64,000 nucleotides of DNA from Bos javanicus (GCF_032452875.1 NC_083875.1:79506178-79570177), one strand, 5' to 3'; positions 1 to 49,542 are shown, counted from the stretch's first letter. Translations and numbers: made by a program. The notes: generated by a model not told the origin, from the sequence alone.

Positions 1-755
1 CCAGCACCAGGGTCATTCCAATGAGTCAACTCTTCGCATGAGGTGGCCAAAGTACTGGAGTTTCAGCTTTAGCATCATTCCTTCCAAAGAACACCCAGGA
101 CTGATCTCCTTTAGAATGGACTGGTTGGATCTCCTTGCAGTCCAAGGGACTCTCAAGGGTCTTCTCCAACACCACCATTCAAAAGCATCAATTCTTCGGT
201 GTTCAGCTTTCTTCACAGTCCCAACTCTCACATCCATACATGACCACTGGAAAAACCATAGACTTGACTAGTCGGACCTTTGTTGGCAAAGTAATGTCTC
301 TGCTTTTGAATATGCTATCTAGGTTGGTCATGACTTTCCTTCCAAGGATTAAGTGTCTTTTTAATTTCATGGCTGCAATCACCATCTGCAGTGATTTTGG
401 AGCCCAGAAAAATAAAGTCTGACACTGTTTCCACTGTTTCCCCATCTATTTGCCATGAAGTAATGGGACTGGATACTGTGATCTTCATTTTCTGAATGTT
501 GACCTTTAAGCCAACTTTTTCCACTCTCTTCTTTCACTTTCATCAAGAGGCTCTTTAGTTCTTCTTCACTTTCTGCCATAAGGGTGGTGTCATCTGCATA
601 TTTGAGGTTATTGATATTTCTCCCAGAAATCTTGATTCCAGCTTGTGCTTCTTCCAGCCCAGCGTTTCTCATGATGTACTCTGAATAGAAGTTAAATAAG
701 CAGGGTGACAATATACAGCCTTGACGTACTCCCTTTCCTGTTGTTCCATGCTTGC
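1..755 (-). mobile_element. BovB LINE fragment (RT-domain end and tail)
   Basis: The minus strand translates in pieces to BovB RT and C-terminal sequence, including QGCILSPCLFNFYSEYIM, LKYADDTTLMAES and YGCESWDCEES, broken by frameshifts. About five codons are missing just before the KGVRQGCILSP motif. The fragment starts outside the window. Confidence 0.9.
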
Positions 756-784
756 ACTTGGACAAATGTCTCCTCTCCTCGGAA

Positions 785-1135
785 GCAATGGAATACAAAG
801 AAACTATAGCACTGAAACATATACATTACCATATGTAAAACAGATGACCAGTGCGAGTTTGATGTATAAAGCAGGGCACCCAAAGCCAATGTTCTGTGAC
901 AACCTGGGGGGGGTTCAAGATGCAGGGGACACATGTATACCTATGGCCAATCCATATCGATGTATGGCAAAAACCATCACAATATTGTAAAGTAATTATT
1001 CCCCCGTGAAGGACAGATAAGCCTGGCATGCTGCAGTCCTTGGGGTCTCAAAGAGTCAGACACAACTGAGTGACTGAACAATTATCCTCCAATTAAAATA
1101 AATAAATAAATTTTAAAAAATAAATAAAAATAACT
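785..1135 (+). mobile_element. Bovine-type L1 3'UTR and poly(A) tail
   Basis: The stretch has the typical bovine L1 end (atatacattaccatatgtaa, then aattatcctccaattaaaat) followed by an A/T-rich tail of aaataaat units. It is interrupted by a BovB-type tail at about 1000-1079. Confidence 0.75.
1000..1079 (+). mobile_element. Short BovB/Bov-tA 3' end inserted in the L1 tail
   Basis: It contains gcctggcatgctgcagtcc and agtcagacacaactgagtga, the shared 3' end of BovB and Bov-tA. The L1 sequence aattat is repeated on both sides (994-999 and 1080-1085), consistent with a 6-bp target-site duplication. Confidence 0.65.
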
Positions 1136-1600
1136 GTGCGTGCAGGGAAAATTACAAACAGCAAGTTATAAAAGGGCCAAAACGCAGCTGCCAGTTCGGA
1201 GATGTAGGGAGAAAAAGCAGGGTCCTTCACATGATCCCTGCACACAGCACCACCAAGGACTGGTTAGACCACCTAGGCTCCGCCTCCTGCCCCACCCACC
1301 AACTCCCCCACTACCCTCACTCCTTTTAAGGGACCAGCTCACTGTCCAGGAAGCCAGCAAGGAAGCCTGTTACCTGTTTTGGCTCCCTCATATTCCAAGC
1401 ATATCTTCATGTCTTGAACAGAAACACGTAACTCTGGTGCGACTGTCCCTGTCCACTTCCCGCCTTGGGCTGTGGAGCAGGCTGGAGCAGGCTCAGAGGG
1501 TGGGCCTGTTTCTGAGGGCTCCTTGCGAGCTTGTCATTCAGGGGCAGCTAGTGGCCTGAGGGAGTTGGGGGTCAGCTACAAACTCAACCCCAAAGACGGG
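1136..1600 (+). mobile_element. Possible endogenous retrovirus LTR fragment
   Basis: This GC-richer block begins with ttataaaagggcc (TATA-like, about 1166) and is followed by C-rich sequence, resembling the U3/R layout of artiodactyl ERV1 LTRs. A 139-codon open frame here has no known motif and is probably chance. The family is not certain. Confidence 0.35.
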
Positions 1601-1729
1601 AGTTGTGAGGCAAACCTAAGAAACCCAATTGGTTGTTGAATCCAAAAGTGAAATCAGGGGTTGATACCCTTCCAGTCATTCTTTATCTTTCTAAAATGTA
1701 ACACTAATCCCATTATTTGTTTGCTTAAG

Positions 1730-2205
1730 ATAATTCTGTAGCTCCCCATTGACTTATGGATACAAACTCTGCAGCATAGCTTCCTAGTCCCTCATGACCT
1801 GAACACCCCCCACACCTCTCTTCACCTGCCCACCACCAGCCTCTGTGCATCTTGCTCCCTCTGCCTGGAATACCTCCCCACCGCTCTCATCCCCATTACC
1901 AGCTCCTTTCTCCAGTTTTCAAGCCCCCACATCCTTTAAGATCCAGCTGGTCTCACATCCCTGTACCTTTCTCAGAGGTCCACTTGGGGATTGGTCATGC
2001 CCATGTGCCCCCTCGGCAATCTTGCCCCTGCAAAATTGGCATGGTTGTTTATTGAAGCCAGGCCTATCTCCTCCATGGGACTCCGAGTTCCTTGTAGATA
2101 AGAACCACGTCTTACTCACTCTCACATTCCTTTCACTTGCCACAGTACCATGTACATCAGTATTTAATAAAAGTTTGACAGATCAATGAGTGAATGAATG
2201 TTCTC
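1730..2205 (+). mobile_element. LINE2 (L2) 3' end
   Basis: The order of landmarks matches the old L2 3' end: ctgcctggaatacctccc, catcctttaagatccagctg, a degenerate gagttccttgtagataagaa block, then agtatttaataaaagtttga and a tgaatgaatg tail. It is well diverged. Confidence 0.7.
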
Positions 2206-3218
2206 AACTAAGAGCTGCCAAGCTCATAAGCAGATTTTTCTACATGTCTCAAATCAAAAGGCAGCTGGAATTACTCTTCAAAGAGCAGAACCATTAAATC
2301 ACTGAGGCAATAGGAAGTAACAAACAAATGTTTTTGGATAGTCCTACAAACAATAGAAAGTGCAACTTCTAAACAAGGGATAAGAACATTAAACATAAAG
2401 CTCTGGGGGAAAACTAATCAGTCCTGAGGTTCTTTTTTCTACAATTCTGCAAAATAATCAAAATCTTAACCAATATTTGGGCCTTTTGACATTATATGCC
2501 TTTCAAAGTACAGAATGTACCAGCATAACCATGGACCAATGATCAGACAAGAAGTGTCACTGCAAAGTCCATTACCAAATCCCACTTACCCAGATTTCTC
2601 ATTTCACATGAGCTATCATCTTGCTCCTCTCCTATCTCACCTCTTAAAAGCCTCGTTATTAGGCATGGGGAGTGCATATTTGGATGGTAGAGTATTTGCA
2701 ATTATCCTTAAGGTGCTTCCCAAAGCTATAAAGTCAGAGCTATAAGTGGCAAGATGGGCAATGCAGTTGTCAACAGAATATGAAACAACTCTGAAACTGA
2801 GTCAGTCCTGCCCAGCCTAAACTGATGGTGCCAGCAGAGTGTATGTATCAGGGGGATCTTATAAAGGGGGTTCAGGGAGCTGAATCAGAAAATGGGGTGG
2901 CCTAAGGCAAGGCTCTTACCCTCTCTTGGACTGAATTCATCTAAAAAAGGAGTGACTCGGTGAGCTCTGAGGGCCTTTTCAGCACTAAGGATTCTACAGA
3001 AGGACAGAAAATTTCTGAAATACTAAGTAGAATAAACAAAATAGAGTCAAATGGGCCACCACCCACAGGTTACACGATTTACTAAGCTGTTATTTTGTCC
3101 TGGGCTTTGTACTTCACACCGTACAAATCTGGGTTTCTATAACCTCACACGCTGTAACAATATTTGGTGAATGAATTAAATAGACAGTAAATCCAAGCTA
3201 ATACAGTACACCTAAGCC
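2206..3218. other. Unassigned intergenic sequence
   Basis: No gene, RNA or clear repeat was recognised. A faint MIR-like segment (aaggcaaggctcttaccctc) lies near 2900-3000. Confidence 0.5.
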
Positions 3219-3487
3219 CCTGCTGCTGCCGCTAAGTCGCTTCAGTCATGTCCGACTCTGTGCGACCCCATAGACAGCAGCCCACCAGGCTCCCCCGTCC
3301 CTGGGATTCTTCAGGCAAGAACACCGGAGTGGGTTGCCATTTCCTTCTCCAATGCATGAAAGTGAAAAGTGAAAGGGAAGCCACTCAGTCGTGTCCGACT
3401 CTTCTCGACCCCATGGACTGCAGCCCACCAGGCTCCTCTGTCCATGGGATTTTCCAGGCAAGAGTACTGGAGTGGGATGCCATTACC
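3219..3487 (-). mobile_element. Bov-A2 SINE (dimeric)
   Basis: The antisense copy starts at the (CTG) tail complement (ctgctgctgccgctaagtcg) and holds two related ~130-bp units joined by the gtgaaaagtgaaag linker. Small open frames on both strands are artefacts of this SINE. Confidence 0.92.
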
Positions 3488-3899
3488 TAAACCCCATAGG
3501 TTATTTAAATCAGATTCTACTTACACAACAATGTGAGAGACTCCTGAAGCCCTCCCAGTAAGCCTTGTGAGGCTTATTCAAAAGGAGGCATACGATAGGG
3601 GACAGCCCATAATCAGAGATACTCCTGAGAAGTTAAATGTGATGGCCATCCTGCTACAGTTCCCGAGTTAGCAAGGGGCCTGAGATTGGACTTACTAGTG
3701 TTCCACTGTACCTGTTCCTTGGGAGTACAAGCAAAATGACGGGCCCACATAAATACACCATGCTTGAACCATACTGGTCATGAAATGTCCTCCCTGGTGA
3801 GATGCTGTGGAATCCGGGATGAAATTTTGTAAAATCCCTAATATGGTAGTCCTCAGTAGTCACTTTCCTGCTCAACTTAAGAATCGATTGATGTCCCAA
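3488..3899. other. Unassigned intergenic sequence
   Basis: It has ordinary base composition; no gene or recognisable repeat was seen. An 82-codon minus-strand open frame (3654-3902) shows no family features. Confidence 0.5.
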
Positions 3900-4070
3900 C
3901 ATTTATTAATTGTATGATCTTTAGCAAGTTAGCTTCCCCATCTATGAAATGGGGATAATAGTACCTATCGTAGGGTTCTTGTGAAGATTAAATAGGCGTA
4001 TACACTGTACACAGGTCAGTGCCTATAACATAGTAGGTGCTCTGCAAATGCTAGCCTTTATTATCATCAA
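3900..4070 (+). mobile_element. MIR SINE
   Basis: It contains the MIR core and tail landmarks ccatctatgaaatggggata, gggttcttgtgaagattaaa and acatagtaggtgctctgcaa in consensus order. Confidence 0.8.
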
Positions 4071-4974
4071 AGTGAAAAGCATTATTTTATTCACTCCAAG
4101 TATAGGACAGATGGACATGCTTTGGAGTGGTATTACTAAAAGGTTTTGTAAATTTGATGGGCTTAAAGATGGGCCAAGGACTCAATCATAACCTAATACA
4201 AATATAAGGCTGGAGTGTTTGGGTCATCGTATTCTTGTCTTATATTATAAAAGGCTATATTCCTCTAACTAAAATTCAATCTGGAAAGACAGGTGAAAAA
4301 ACAGCTTATTTCTAAAGCTTATTGATTGGCCCTCAGTTAAAGTGATAAAAAAGAAGAAAGTATCTTCCTGGTAAAAATATAAATTTATTTTTTAATGTAC
4401 TTTAGGTTGAGTCTATGAGATACAACTAACTTTAGGTAAGTATATTAGACAAAAATCTTTTCCCTCACCATTATAGTTAGAAAAGCAGCCTTAAGAGAAA
4501 GCAGAGAAGACAGAGAAAGACTTGTGCAAAACCATTTCCGATTTGACTAAACATAAAATAAAAAAGATTCCAGACTCTTCTTCCTTAAAAAAACAAACAA
4601 ACAAACAAAAAATATATATATGTAATGGTTAGAAACAAAAACTGGATGGACTGCCTTGTTCCTAACTATCCATAAAAATACTGGTTTGGAAAATATAAGA
4701 ACCATTCCACAGGCTAAAAGAGAAAATGTTTCCATTGAGATTGTTTTCTTGAAGCGCCCCGGAGAGAGCTTCAGGCACACCTGGTCAGGTTTCGCTCTGC
4801 CCACCTGCCTGAGGGACCCTGTGGTGTGCGGTGATAACACAGCTGCCTATTTTCCTAGTGTCATCAAACTCCCCACACAAGGCTGATGGGCTAGCTTGCT
4901 CACAGAGGTGGCACAGGCCGCTGGTTACCACCTGTGAGAGAAGTGCAGGTGGTTGGCGGAGGCACCCAAGGTGG
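4071..4974. other. Unassigned AT-rich intergenic sequence
   Basis: No gene was seen. It contains a short (AAAC)n and AT simple repeat at 4588-4622. Confidence 0.5.
4588..4622. repeat. Simple repeat (CAAA)n followed by (TA)n
   Basis: Four AAAC units follow an A7 run and are followed by atatatata. Confidence 0.9.
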
Positions 4975-5165
4975 GTCTGAGTCTCTGCTCTGCTACACAC
5001 TAAAGTCCAGGTAACTCATATGGCCTCTCTAAGCCCTGTGTTCCTCACATATTAAATGGAAATGCTAATGTCTCTATTAATAGTCTTTTTGTGAAGCTCA
5101 AATGAGATAACTTAGAAAAGAACTTCTTAAATTTTAAAGAGCTGTTGAAATGCTCTTTATCTATG
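4975..5165 (+). mobile_element. MIR SINE
   Basis: It shows degenerate MIR landmarks: tgagtctctgctctgctaca, aactcatatggcctctctaa, attaaatggaaatgctaatg and aagctcaaatgagataactt. Confidence 0.65.
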
Positions 5166-5587
5166 CATCACCTGTGGATGAAAGGCAGGGATCTGCAGTT
5201 CTAAGCAGTAACTGGATGGAAATTGCTTTGAGATTATAACTGAGTAATATTACAACTTCATCCCATTATATGTGCTCATTGGTCTAACTGATGTAACTCA
5301 ACAAAGGGAGCTCTGTTCCCTGGGTCCACCTTGTTATATGAAACACCACAGAAGAGGTACTCACTTTCAATATTAATAGTTTACAACATTTGTGTTGTCC
5401 ACTACTACAGAGAACTTTCAAGATAGTGAAAGGTCAGCTCTTGGGATAATATTCTCTTGGAACAAGCCAGTAACAACAGGCTTCATCACTTGAGGAAATA
5501 ATCTCTGAGTTTCAAGTAGGCAATGACAAAAATATGACTCCTTTTGTGCCTAGTATACACAAAATAAACATGAGTTTGTCGACATGA
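5166..5587. other. Unassigned intergenic sequence
   Basis: Nothing recognisable was seen beyond ordinary AT-rich sequence. Confidence 0.5.
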
Positions 5588-5786
5588 GGGGCTTCCCTGG
5601 TGACTCGGCTGGTAAAGAATTCACCTGCAACGTGCAAGACCTGGGTTCAGTCCCTGGGTTGGAAAGATACCCTAGAAAAGGGAAAGGCTACTCACTACAG
5701 TATTCTGGCCTAAAGAAGCCCATAGACTATACCCATGGGGTTACAAAAAGTTGGACATGACTGAGCGACTTTCACTTTCACTTTCT
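5588..5786 (+). mobile_element. Bov-tA SINE
   Basis: A tRNA-Glu-like head (gggcttccctggtgactcgg, ctgggttcagtccctgggtt) is followed by the BovB-derived body and a ctttcactttcacttt tail. Confidence 0.9.
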
Positions 5787-7788
5787 GTCTGACATATATG
5801 AGTGGATACCTGCTGTTTTGGCCTTTCCGGAGTGTCTTTCCCTTGTAACTTCTCTTAAGACATGTGCTTTGCATGGAGCCACCCCTTCAGGGATGGACAC
5901 TGAAGATGGCTGGGTTTTCAGGTAGGTTTCAGACATACATACCTGTATAACAGACATAGCCTTTCCAGTAACAGAAAATTCAATTTAAATAGCCTAAACT
6001 CAGAAGGTAATTTATAGGCCCATATAACTGATGCAATTGAGGTTTCCTGTACAGCTTGATGTGGGACTGAAATGAGAAGAAGACTCAGCTTCTCCATGCC
6101 TTTTTCCTTTGATGCTGGGTGTCTTGGGCACACTCTCCTCTCAGGGCTGCATTGTGGCTGCCAGAAGAATATCCTTCATTACCAAGGCAGGGTCTTCCTT
6201 TGCCAAGTCTCAACATGCTGTTTGGACTAGTTTAGATCATGTGCCCACTGCAGATGCTCAGCAGAAAGAAGAGCAGACTGACTTGGCTCAGGTCACGTGC
6301 TCCACTCTGGAAGTCGGCAACCTCAGAACACACGGATTTTGAAGGCTGGTTAGAGCAAAGGGGACACTGGGTGTGCCCGCTCCCTCCTGTAAGTGATCTG
6401 GATTAGACAGTGGTTTAGTTTTTGTTATTTTTTCATCTTGTGTAGCTCTTCAGGAGGGGGAAATAAAGGTTAGCAAAGATAGTTATGCATTGTACTTTCT
6501 TCTATGTGAAATATAAATTATAATCCTTTAATATGATTTTTTTTAGATTCTGAAGTGTATCCTATCCAATCTATGCACTCTGTTTCAAGTGCTCACATTT
6601 TGAAAGAAAAAGAAAAGAGATGAAATGTCAAACATTTCTAAGAATTAAAAGGAGGAAACACAATCATAGATAATACAAAATCTAGGAAAGTATAAATAAT
6701 TTTTAAAAATGACACTGTAAACAGAGTACATAACTTGACTTTACTATTTTACCATGAGCACTGAACATGAAAATATGGTCTTAATACTTCCTACTTAATT
6801 ACACCTTCAGCTAAAGAAAATAAGCTTACAGAGAAGTTGACCTATTTTCAAAGGTGTAGACTTCGCATTTATTAAACACTAGCTAGCCTACTTTAATTTT
6901 CAATGAGCACCTTTACCTTTTATAATTTCTCCACATTTGTCATTTATCATGGTTCTTTATGTGGTTTAAAAGTACATTAAAAGTAATTGGAAGATCAGCA
7001 CCAGAATTACTCCGAGCAAATTTTTTCCTGATCCTCACCTCATCTTCACTTGGCACTCTATCAGTGATGTCTTTGAAATGGATAGTATCATACATTTGAT
7101 ATTACAAAAATAAACCTTTCTAAATACTCAAAGCCAGATCTCTTCAGCTCTTTAAAGCTGTCTGGGTTTACAGCTAGAAAGGTACCACAAATCCATTTCC
7201 ATTTCACGGGGGTGACCATCTTCTGCACAAATGGACACCCACAGAGACCCTGTCCACACTCACCAGGGTCAACCATGTCCCAGACTCTCAAATAACACTC
7301 TGACTGGCCTGCCTGATGCCTCCCATGCCACCAAAACAGGGCCATTCATTTGGATTTAGGCACTGCCTGCTTAGCAAACTCAAACTGGAAAAAAAAAAAA
7401 AAAAGGTTTAATGACAATACCCTCACCAACCAACCAAGCTCTGAAGACTTGATCGGATTTGACAGAGGGTGCCAGCAGGTCCAAGCGCCTGAGTATAGAA
7501 AAGAAGATATTTGAGGTGGGGCGGGAAGAATAAGTGGCCATGGACCAAAGTTACTGTTCGGGTCTAGAAAAAGGAGGGCACCACAAAGGCAGACTTCCCA
7601 CGGCCAGGGTCAGCCCAGTACAGGCAAGAAGTGCTTTATAAGTATCACTAATAGTGACGACTGAAATATAACACATCAAGGACTAGATCTTCAGAACACT
7701 AATCATCATAAAGAAAATGAGACTTTCTTCTGAGTTTTCCTTTTTCAATGTGGGAATTTAAATATGCTTTCACCAGAGTAACGTTTAC
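5787..7788. other. Unassigned intergenic sequence
   Basis: No gene or confidently named repeat was seen. A 16-bp A run lies at about 7389-7404. An 85-codon minus-strand open frame at 7088-7345 (starting MALFWWHGRHQAGQSE) is not recognised and has no supporting context. Confidence 0.5.
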
Positions 7789-7837
7789 TTAACAATTAAT
7801 GATAATATTCTGTCATGTAAAGTAGAATTGATGGATA

Positions 7838-8040
7838 TTAGTAGCTCAGTCGTGTTTGACTCTTTGCAACCGCATGGACTGTAACCCCCCAGGCTCTTCT
7901 GTCCATGGAATTTTCCAGGCAAGAATACTGTAATGGGTTGCCATTTCCTTCTCCAGGGGATCTTCCTGACCCAGGGATCGAACCCGGGTCTTCTAGCATT
8001 GCAGGCAGAGGGGTCTTTACTGTCTGAGCCACCAGGGAAG
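7838..8040 (-). mobile_element. Bov-tA SINE (antisense), copy 1
   Basis: It runs from gctcagtcgtgtttgactct to the complementary tRNA-like head ending gagccaccagggaagc. Confidence 0.9.
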
Positions 8041-8094
8041 CAATAATTAATGATAACATTCTGTTATGTAAAATAGAATTGATGGGTTAGTGTG

Positions 8095-8302
8095 CATGCT
8101 CAGTCGCTCAGTCATGTCTGACTCTTTGTGATCCCAAGGACTGTAGCATACCACACTCCTCTGTCCATGGAATTCTCCAGGCAAGAATACTGGAGTGGGT
8201 TGCCATTTCCTTCTCCAGGGGATGTTCCCAACCCAGGGATCAAACCTGTGTCTCTTGCATTGGCAGGCAGGTTCTTTACCACTAGCGCCACCTGGGAAGC
8301 CT
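8095..8302 (-). mobile_element. Bov-tA SINE (antisense), copy 2
   Basis: It has the same structure as the copy at 7838, ending gcgccacctgggaagc. It is more diverged in the body than the flanking duplication, so the duplication may be old or the SINEs separate. Confidence 0.9.
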
Positions 8303-9090
8303 TTCAATTAAAATATTGCTTCTACAGGTTTTTCCGTAATGGAGAACTAGTGTTTAACCTTTCACCAAAATAAGAGAAAAGTTCACTAATTTTCAATTAA
8401 TATTTTATAATTATTAAAATAAATATAGGAGAGCAAAAAGATTTATAAAGATACATTTATCATCTCATTACTGTCATTTATTTCTGGATCATGCACAAAA
8501 ACAACTCCATTAGTACACTTATTATATTATCCATTTCAGTGCTTATATTAAATATGATTACCGTAATTTGGATAATTGAAATTTAGAAGTATCATATTTA
8601 CTGTGGTTAATGTACTATCTGAAGCGGAACACCAGCTTACTTATTTGTAATTAGGATTCAGACAAATTTCCATGTTTCTAAACACCACACAAAAACTGGT
8701 AGAAGTGGCAGAGACTGATTAAGAACAATACTTAATCCAGAACAAAATCCTGTATTCAAACAACACTATGACTGCAATGAAGAAAAAGCATTGTGAACCA
8801 TAGGTTTTTGCCAGATGAATTTTATAAACTCAAGAAAGACAGACCCTTAAGCTTTTAACATTCCTCACTTTAGGGGGAAAGGCAAAGGACAGCATCTCCT
8901 TCTTTGGTAAGAACGTGAGGCTAGTTGTCAAGAGACCTGGGCTAAAGCCCCAGCTCTGCCCCAGTGATTTTCTTGATCTCTGCCTGTTTTCTTGATTCTA
9001 CAAATTACCTTACTCTAACTCATTTCTGGTGCTGACTTCCAATTCATAGGTCCTGTGATTCTTAGGAAACCGTGATGCTAACAGAGCATC
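8303..9090. other. Mostly unassigned sequence, weak MIR
   Basis: 8303-8890 is AT-rich with no recognised element. About 8895-9070 has weak MIR-like order (gacctgggctaaagccccag, then a Ct-rich middle). Confidence 0.4.
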
Positions 9091-9094
9091 ATAT

Positions 9095-9280
9095 CATATC
9101 AGCGGTTCATACAGTGTGACTCCAACAACATCACCATCTGAGAATTTTTAAGAAATGCACATTTGGGGGCCCTGCCCCAGATCTACAGAATCAGTCATCT
9201 ATGTTTCGAGAAACAAGTTCTCCAGGTGATTCTGATGCACACAATACATACACAATTTGAGAACCAATGGGTTAGATCAA
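9095..9280. mobile_element. MER5-type hAT-Charlie DNA transposon remnant
   Basis: It shows the non-autonomous MER5 pattern: agcggttcatacagtgtgac, accatctgagaatttttaag, gggggccctgccccagatct, ctccaggtgattctgatgca and a final gagaaccaatggg complement of the start. Confidence 0.7.
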
Positions 9281-9345
9281 AACTACAGTTATGAAATTCA
9301 CAGTTCCAAATGTGAAGTAAATCAAGTAAGTCTAAATTCATTTAT

Positions 9346-9385
9346 TCAGTTCAGTTCAGTTCAGTCGCTCAGTCGGGTTCGACTC
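9346..9385 (-). mobile_element. BovB/Bov-tA 3'-end stub
   Basis: Repeated cagtt units (cagttcagttcagttcagtc) followed by gctcagtcgggttcgactct are the antisense 3' end of a BovB-type element. Only about 40 bp remain. Confidence 0.75.
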
Positions 9386-9402
9386 TTGCTTATTAGACTT
9401 GG

Positions 9403-9739
9403 TTTATCAACCACGCTTCCCTGATAGCTCAGTTGGTAAAGAATCCGCCTGCAATGCAGGAGACCCCGATTTGATTCCTGGGTTGGGAAGATCCGCTGGA
9501 AGAGGAATAGGCTACCCACTCCAGTATTCCTGGGCTTCCCTTGTGGCTCAGCTGGTAAAGAATCTGCCTACAATGCGGGAGGCACGGGTTCGATCCCTGG
9601 GTTGGGAAGGTCCCCTGGAGAAGGGAAAGGCTACCCACTCCAGTATTCTGGCCTGGAGAATTCCATGGACTGTGTAATCCATGGGGTCGCAAAGAGTCAG
9701 ACACAACTGAGTGACTTTCACTTTCACTTTATCAGCCAC
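9403..9739 (+). mobile_element. Bov-tA SINE with two tRNA-like heads and target-site duplication
   Basis: The element at 9415-9727 has two head units in a row (cttccctgatagctcagttg and cttcccttgtggctcagctg), then one body and a (CTTTCA) tail. The flanks tttatcaaccac (9403-9414) and tttatcagccac (9728-9739) form a 12-bp duplication with one mismatch. Confidence 0.9.
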
Positions 9740-11229
9740 ATTCATTATCAGGATTATGGCACTGAAGGCATATCAGTCATTTTACAAAAATCTAAAAAGG
9801 TAAAATTTAGGGCATTTTTAGCTACAAATAGCCAATGATTTTTAGTTTACCCCTAATTAGAAAAGTTAGGATTTAAATTATTTCTTACTTTTCCAAAGTT
9901 ATTTATTGTTAGTCATCTCCTAACTATAAAGAACTTCTCTTCAATCTTATGAATAATTATTTAATAAAAAGCATGTTCAGGCGTGCAACATATACTAAAA
10001 GCCATGCCTCATCAATATAAAGTATGATAGCAGCCTATGGTAAGAGGTGTTTATACTGCTAACATAAGAAACACACACTGTGAGTTATTCTGCATATTCT
10101 AGTAGCTGCAGTTGCCTTTCATACAAGACTTCTCTGATTTTTAATTTCTAGTTTTGTAAGAGCCGAGAAAAGTTCACACACAGACATAGTGGCTCTATAA
10201 TCCACCCTCTGAAAAAATTAGAGTTATATATGTAATTACTTTCTATTACTATATAAAATAATAAAATAATTAACTTTACAAATCATTAATTATTAAATAA
10301 ATAATGCTAAAGTATCCTGACATTTCCTAAATCAGGTCACCACACACTAAGAGGGCTAGTTCAACTTCACAATCTATTTAGTCTTTACTTTCTGAGATTA
10401 GTAAGAATTAGGCTATTTAGAGATAAGACCTCAATATTATGGCCCCTTGCTATGTTTTTAAACATGGTTCCTCTGGTGCCAAGAAGAAGCCATACTGTGG
10501 GTGAAATGTCTCAAATAAGACAATGAAAATCGTTGATATGGAAAGTGCAAAAATCTGAAACACTTTTATAATTTCTTTTTCATTATTACAGGTCTCTAAA
10601 GAAAGATTTTGAAAAATTCTCCAGAATATGTGAAGATAACATGCCAAAACTGAAGCACCCAAGCCCTGGCAAGTCTGTTCATACATTATCTTTTTGGATT
10701 TGTTTTGTTACAACAGAAACTTAGTTCTTAGAGCATTTATCCAATGTCATTGGACTTGTTTTATTTTGCTTCGTAAGTAAGGACAGTCATTCCTGAAGCA
10801 GGACAGCTTAAACTTGGGAAGATGTCACTATAAGAAAAGGCTGAAATTCACTGCCTTTTCTAGGACTCAGTTACAGTGTCAGCGTGCCCTAAATGAATTC
10901 ACGTCAGTACACTTAATAACTGCACAGCTCAGGAGATGCAGCATAAGCTTCATATACATTTAACACTGGCTCATACTCTCACTACATTTTTAAACCTTTT
11001 TGATAGTCTGTAACAGCAGACTTTAGGTACACCCATGAGACACAATTTTAAGAGGAAAGAGCTGTTCAAATATATTTTTTATGATAGGTATGCCTCTACT
11101 ATATAAACAACGCTATAAGCATTTTTTTCAGAAGTTTTTATCAATGTATTCAGATGTCAGATTATTATAATATTTCCCCAAAGATTCCATAGACCAAATA
11201 ATCTGAGCTGGTTAAAAAGGATGACGAAA
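9740..11229. other. Unassigned AT-rich sequence downstream of AGTPBP1
   Basis: No gene, RNA gene or recent repeat was recognised between the SINE and the probable AGTPBP1 polyadenylation site. Confidence 0.5.
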
Positions 11230-11802
11230 TGAATGCAACATTTAATATAGTCTTTATTTGTTTAATTTGGTAAATGTAGAATGTAATGGTTTCAAGGCAA
11301 ACTCTGGATGATTTCAGTCACAACTCAACAGTTAACATGATTGTGAAGAACAGTCTTATCTTCAATATCTACCCATCCTTACACAGACACATCTACAGGA
11401 ATCCATGTACATATATATTAGTTTTCCGTAACTCAGGATTCTCAACAACTCTGGAATTTAGACTTTATATTCTCACGCACCTCAAAATTATCCATTTGAT
11501 GCAGGATATATAACCATAAGATTAAAAACTCATGCAGTGACACTCAGGGTTTTTTTTAAAAAGTAAATCCAATATTTGATACTTCAATGCTATGTAAAGT
11601 GCATTGAATATCTAAAATAAAACAAGTGCCAATTTTATCATGAATTAATAACATATTTATTGTCTTGAAACCAAACAGGTCCAAGATACTTTCCGTCTTT
11701 CTGAGTCAGCTTTCTATAAAGTCATTTCTCTCAAATTTCCTATGTAACAAAAACCAAGTTATTTCATTTCTTCTTCACAATTAATAAGTGATGGCAAAGG
11801 GT
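11230..11802 (-). other. AGTPBP1: Probable AGTPBP1 3'UTR
   Basis: This AT-rich non-coding sequence follows the stop codon and contains no recognisable LINE or SINE. It runs to a minus-strand AATAAA at 11258-11253. Another AATAAA occurs near 11660-11655 and could give a shorter form. The end is inferred, not observed. Confidence 0.5.
11253..11258 (-). promoter_or_regulatory. Candidate polyadenylation signal (AATAAA)
   Basis: The minus strand reads AATAAAGACTATATTAAATG, about 545 nt after the stop codon, with a T/G-rich stretch further downstream (about 11215-11235). Cleavage would fall near 11230-11240. Confidence 0.4.

Positions 11803-49542
<37,740 letters not shown>

Larger units (their letters stand above)
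7789..8302 (-). repeat. Tandem duplication of a SINE plus its flank
   Basis: Two adjacent units each hold ~45 bp of flank (cttaacaattaatgataata and caataattaatgataacatt, both continuing to agaattgatgg) followed by an antisense Bov-tA. The period is about 250 bp. The flanks differ at only a few sites. Confidence 0.75.

Noticed and set aside
1140..1559. A 139-codon plus-strand open frame as a small gene
   Set aside because: It is low-complexity and proline/leucine-rich, lies in a probable LTR, and has no motif or splice context.
3219..3487. Regularly repeated ~130-bp units as a CRISPR-like or satellite array
   Set aside because: They are the two related units of a dimeric Bov-A2 SINE, repeated elsewhere in the window.
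7088..7345. An 85-codon minus-strand open frame rich in Cys and Trp, possibly an exon
   Set aside because: No family was recognised, no convincing paired splice sites were seen, and it lies ~4 kb beyond the AGTPBP1 polyadenylation site; evidence is insufficient.
9415..9600. tRNA genes at SINE heads
   Set aside because: These are tRNA-derived Bov-tA heads with mutated arms and SINE bodies attached, not tRNA genes. The same holds for heads at 5588, 31896 and 60605.
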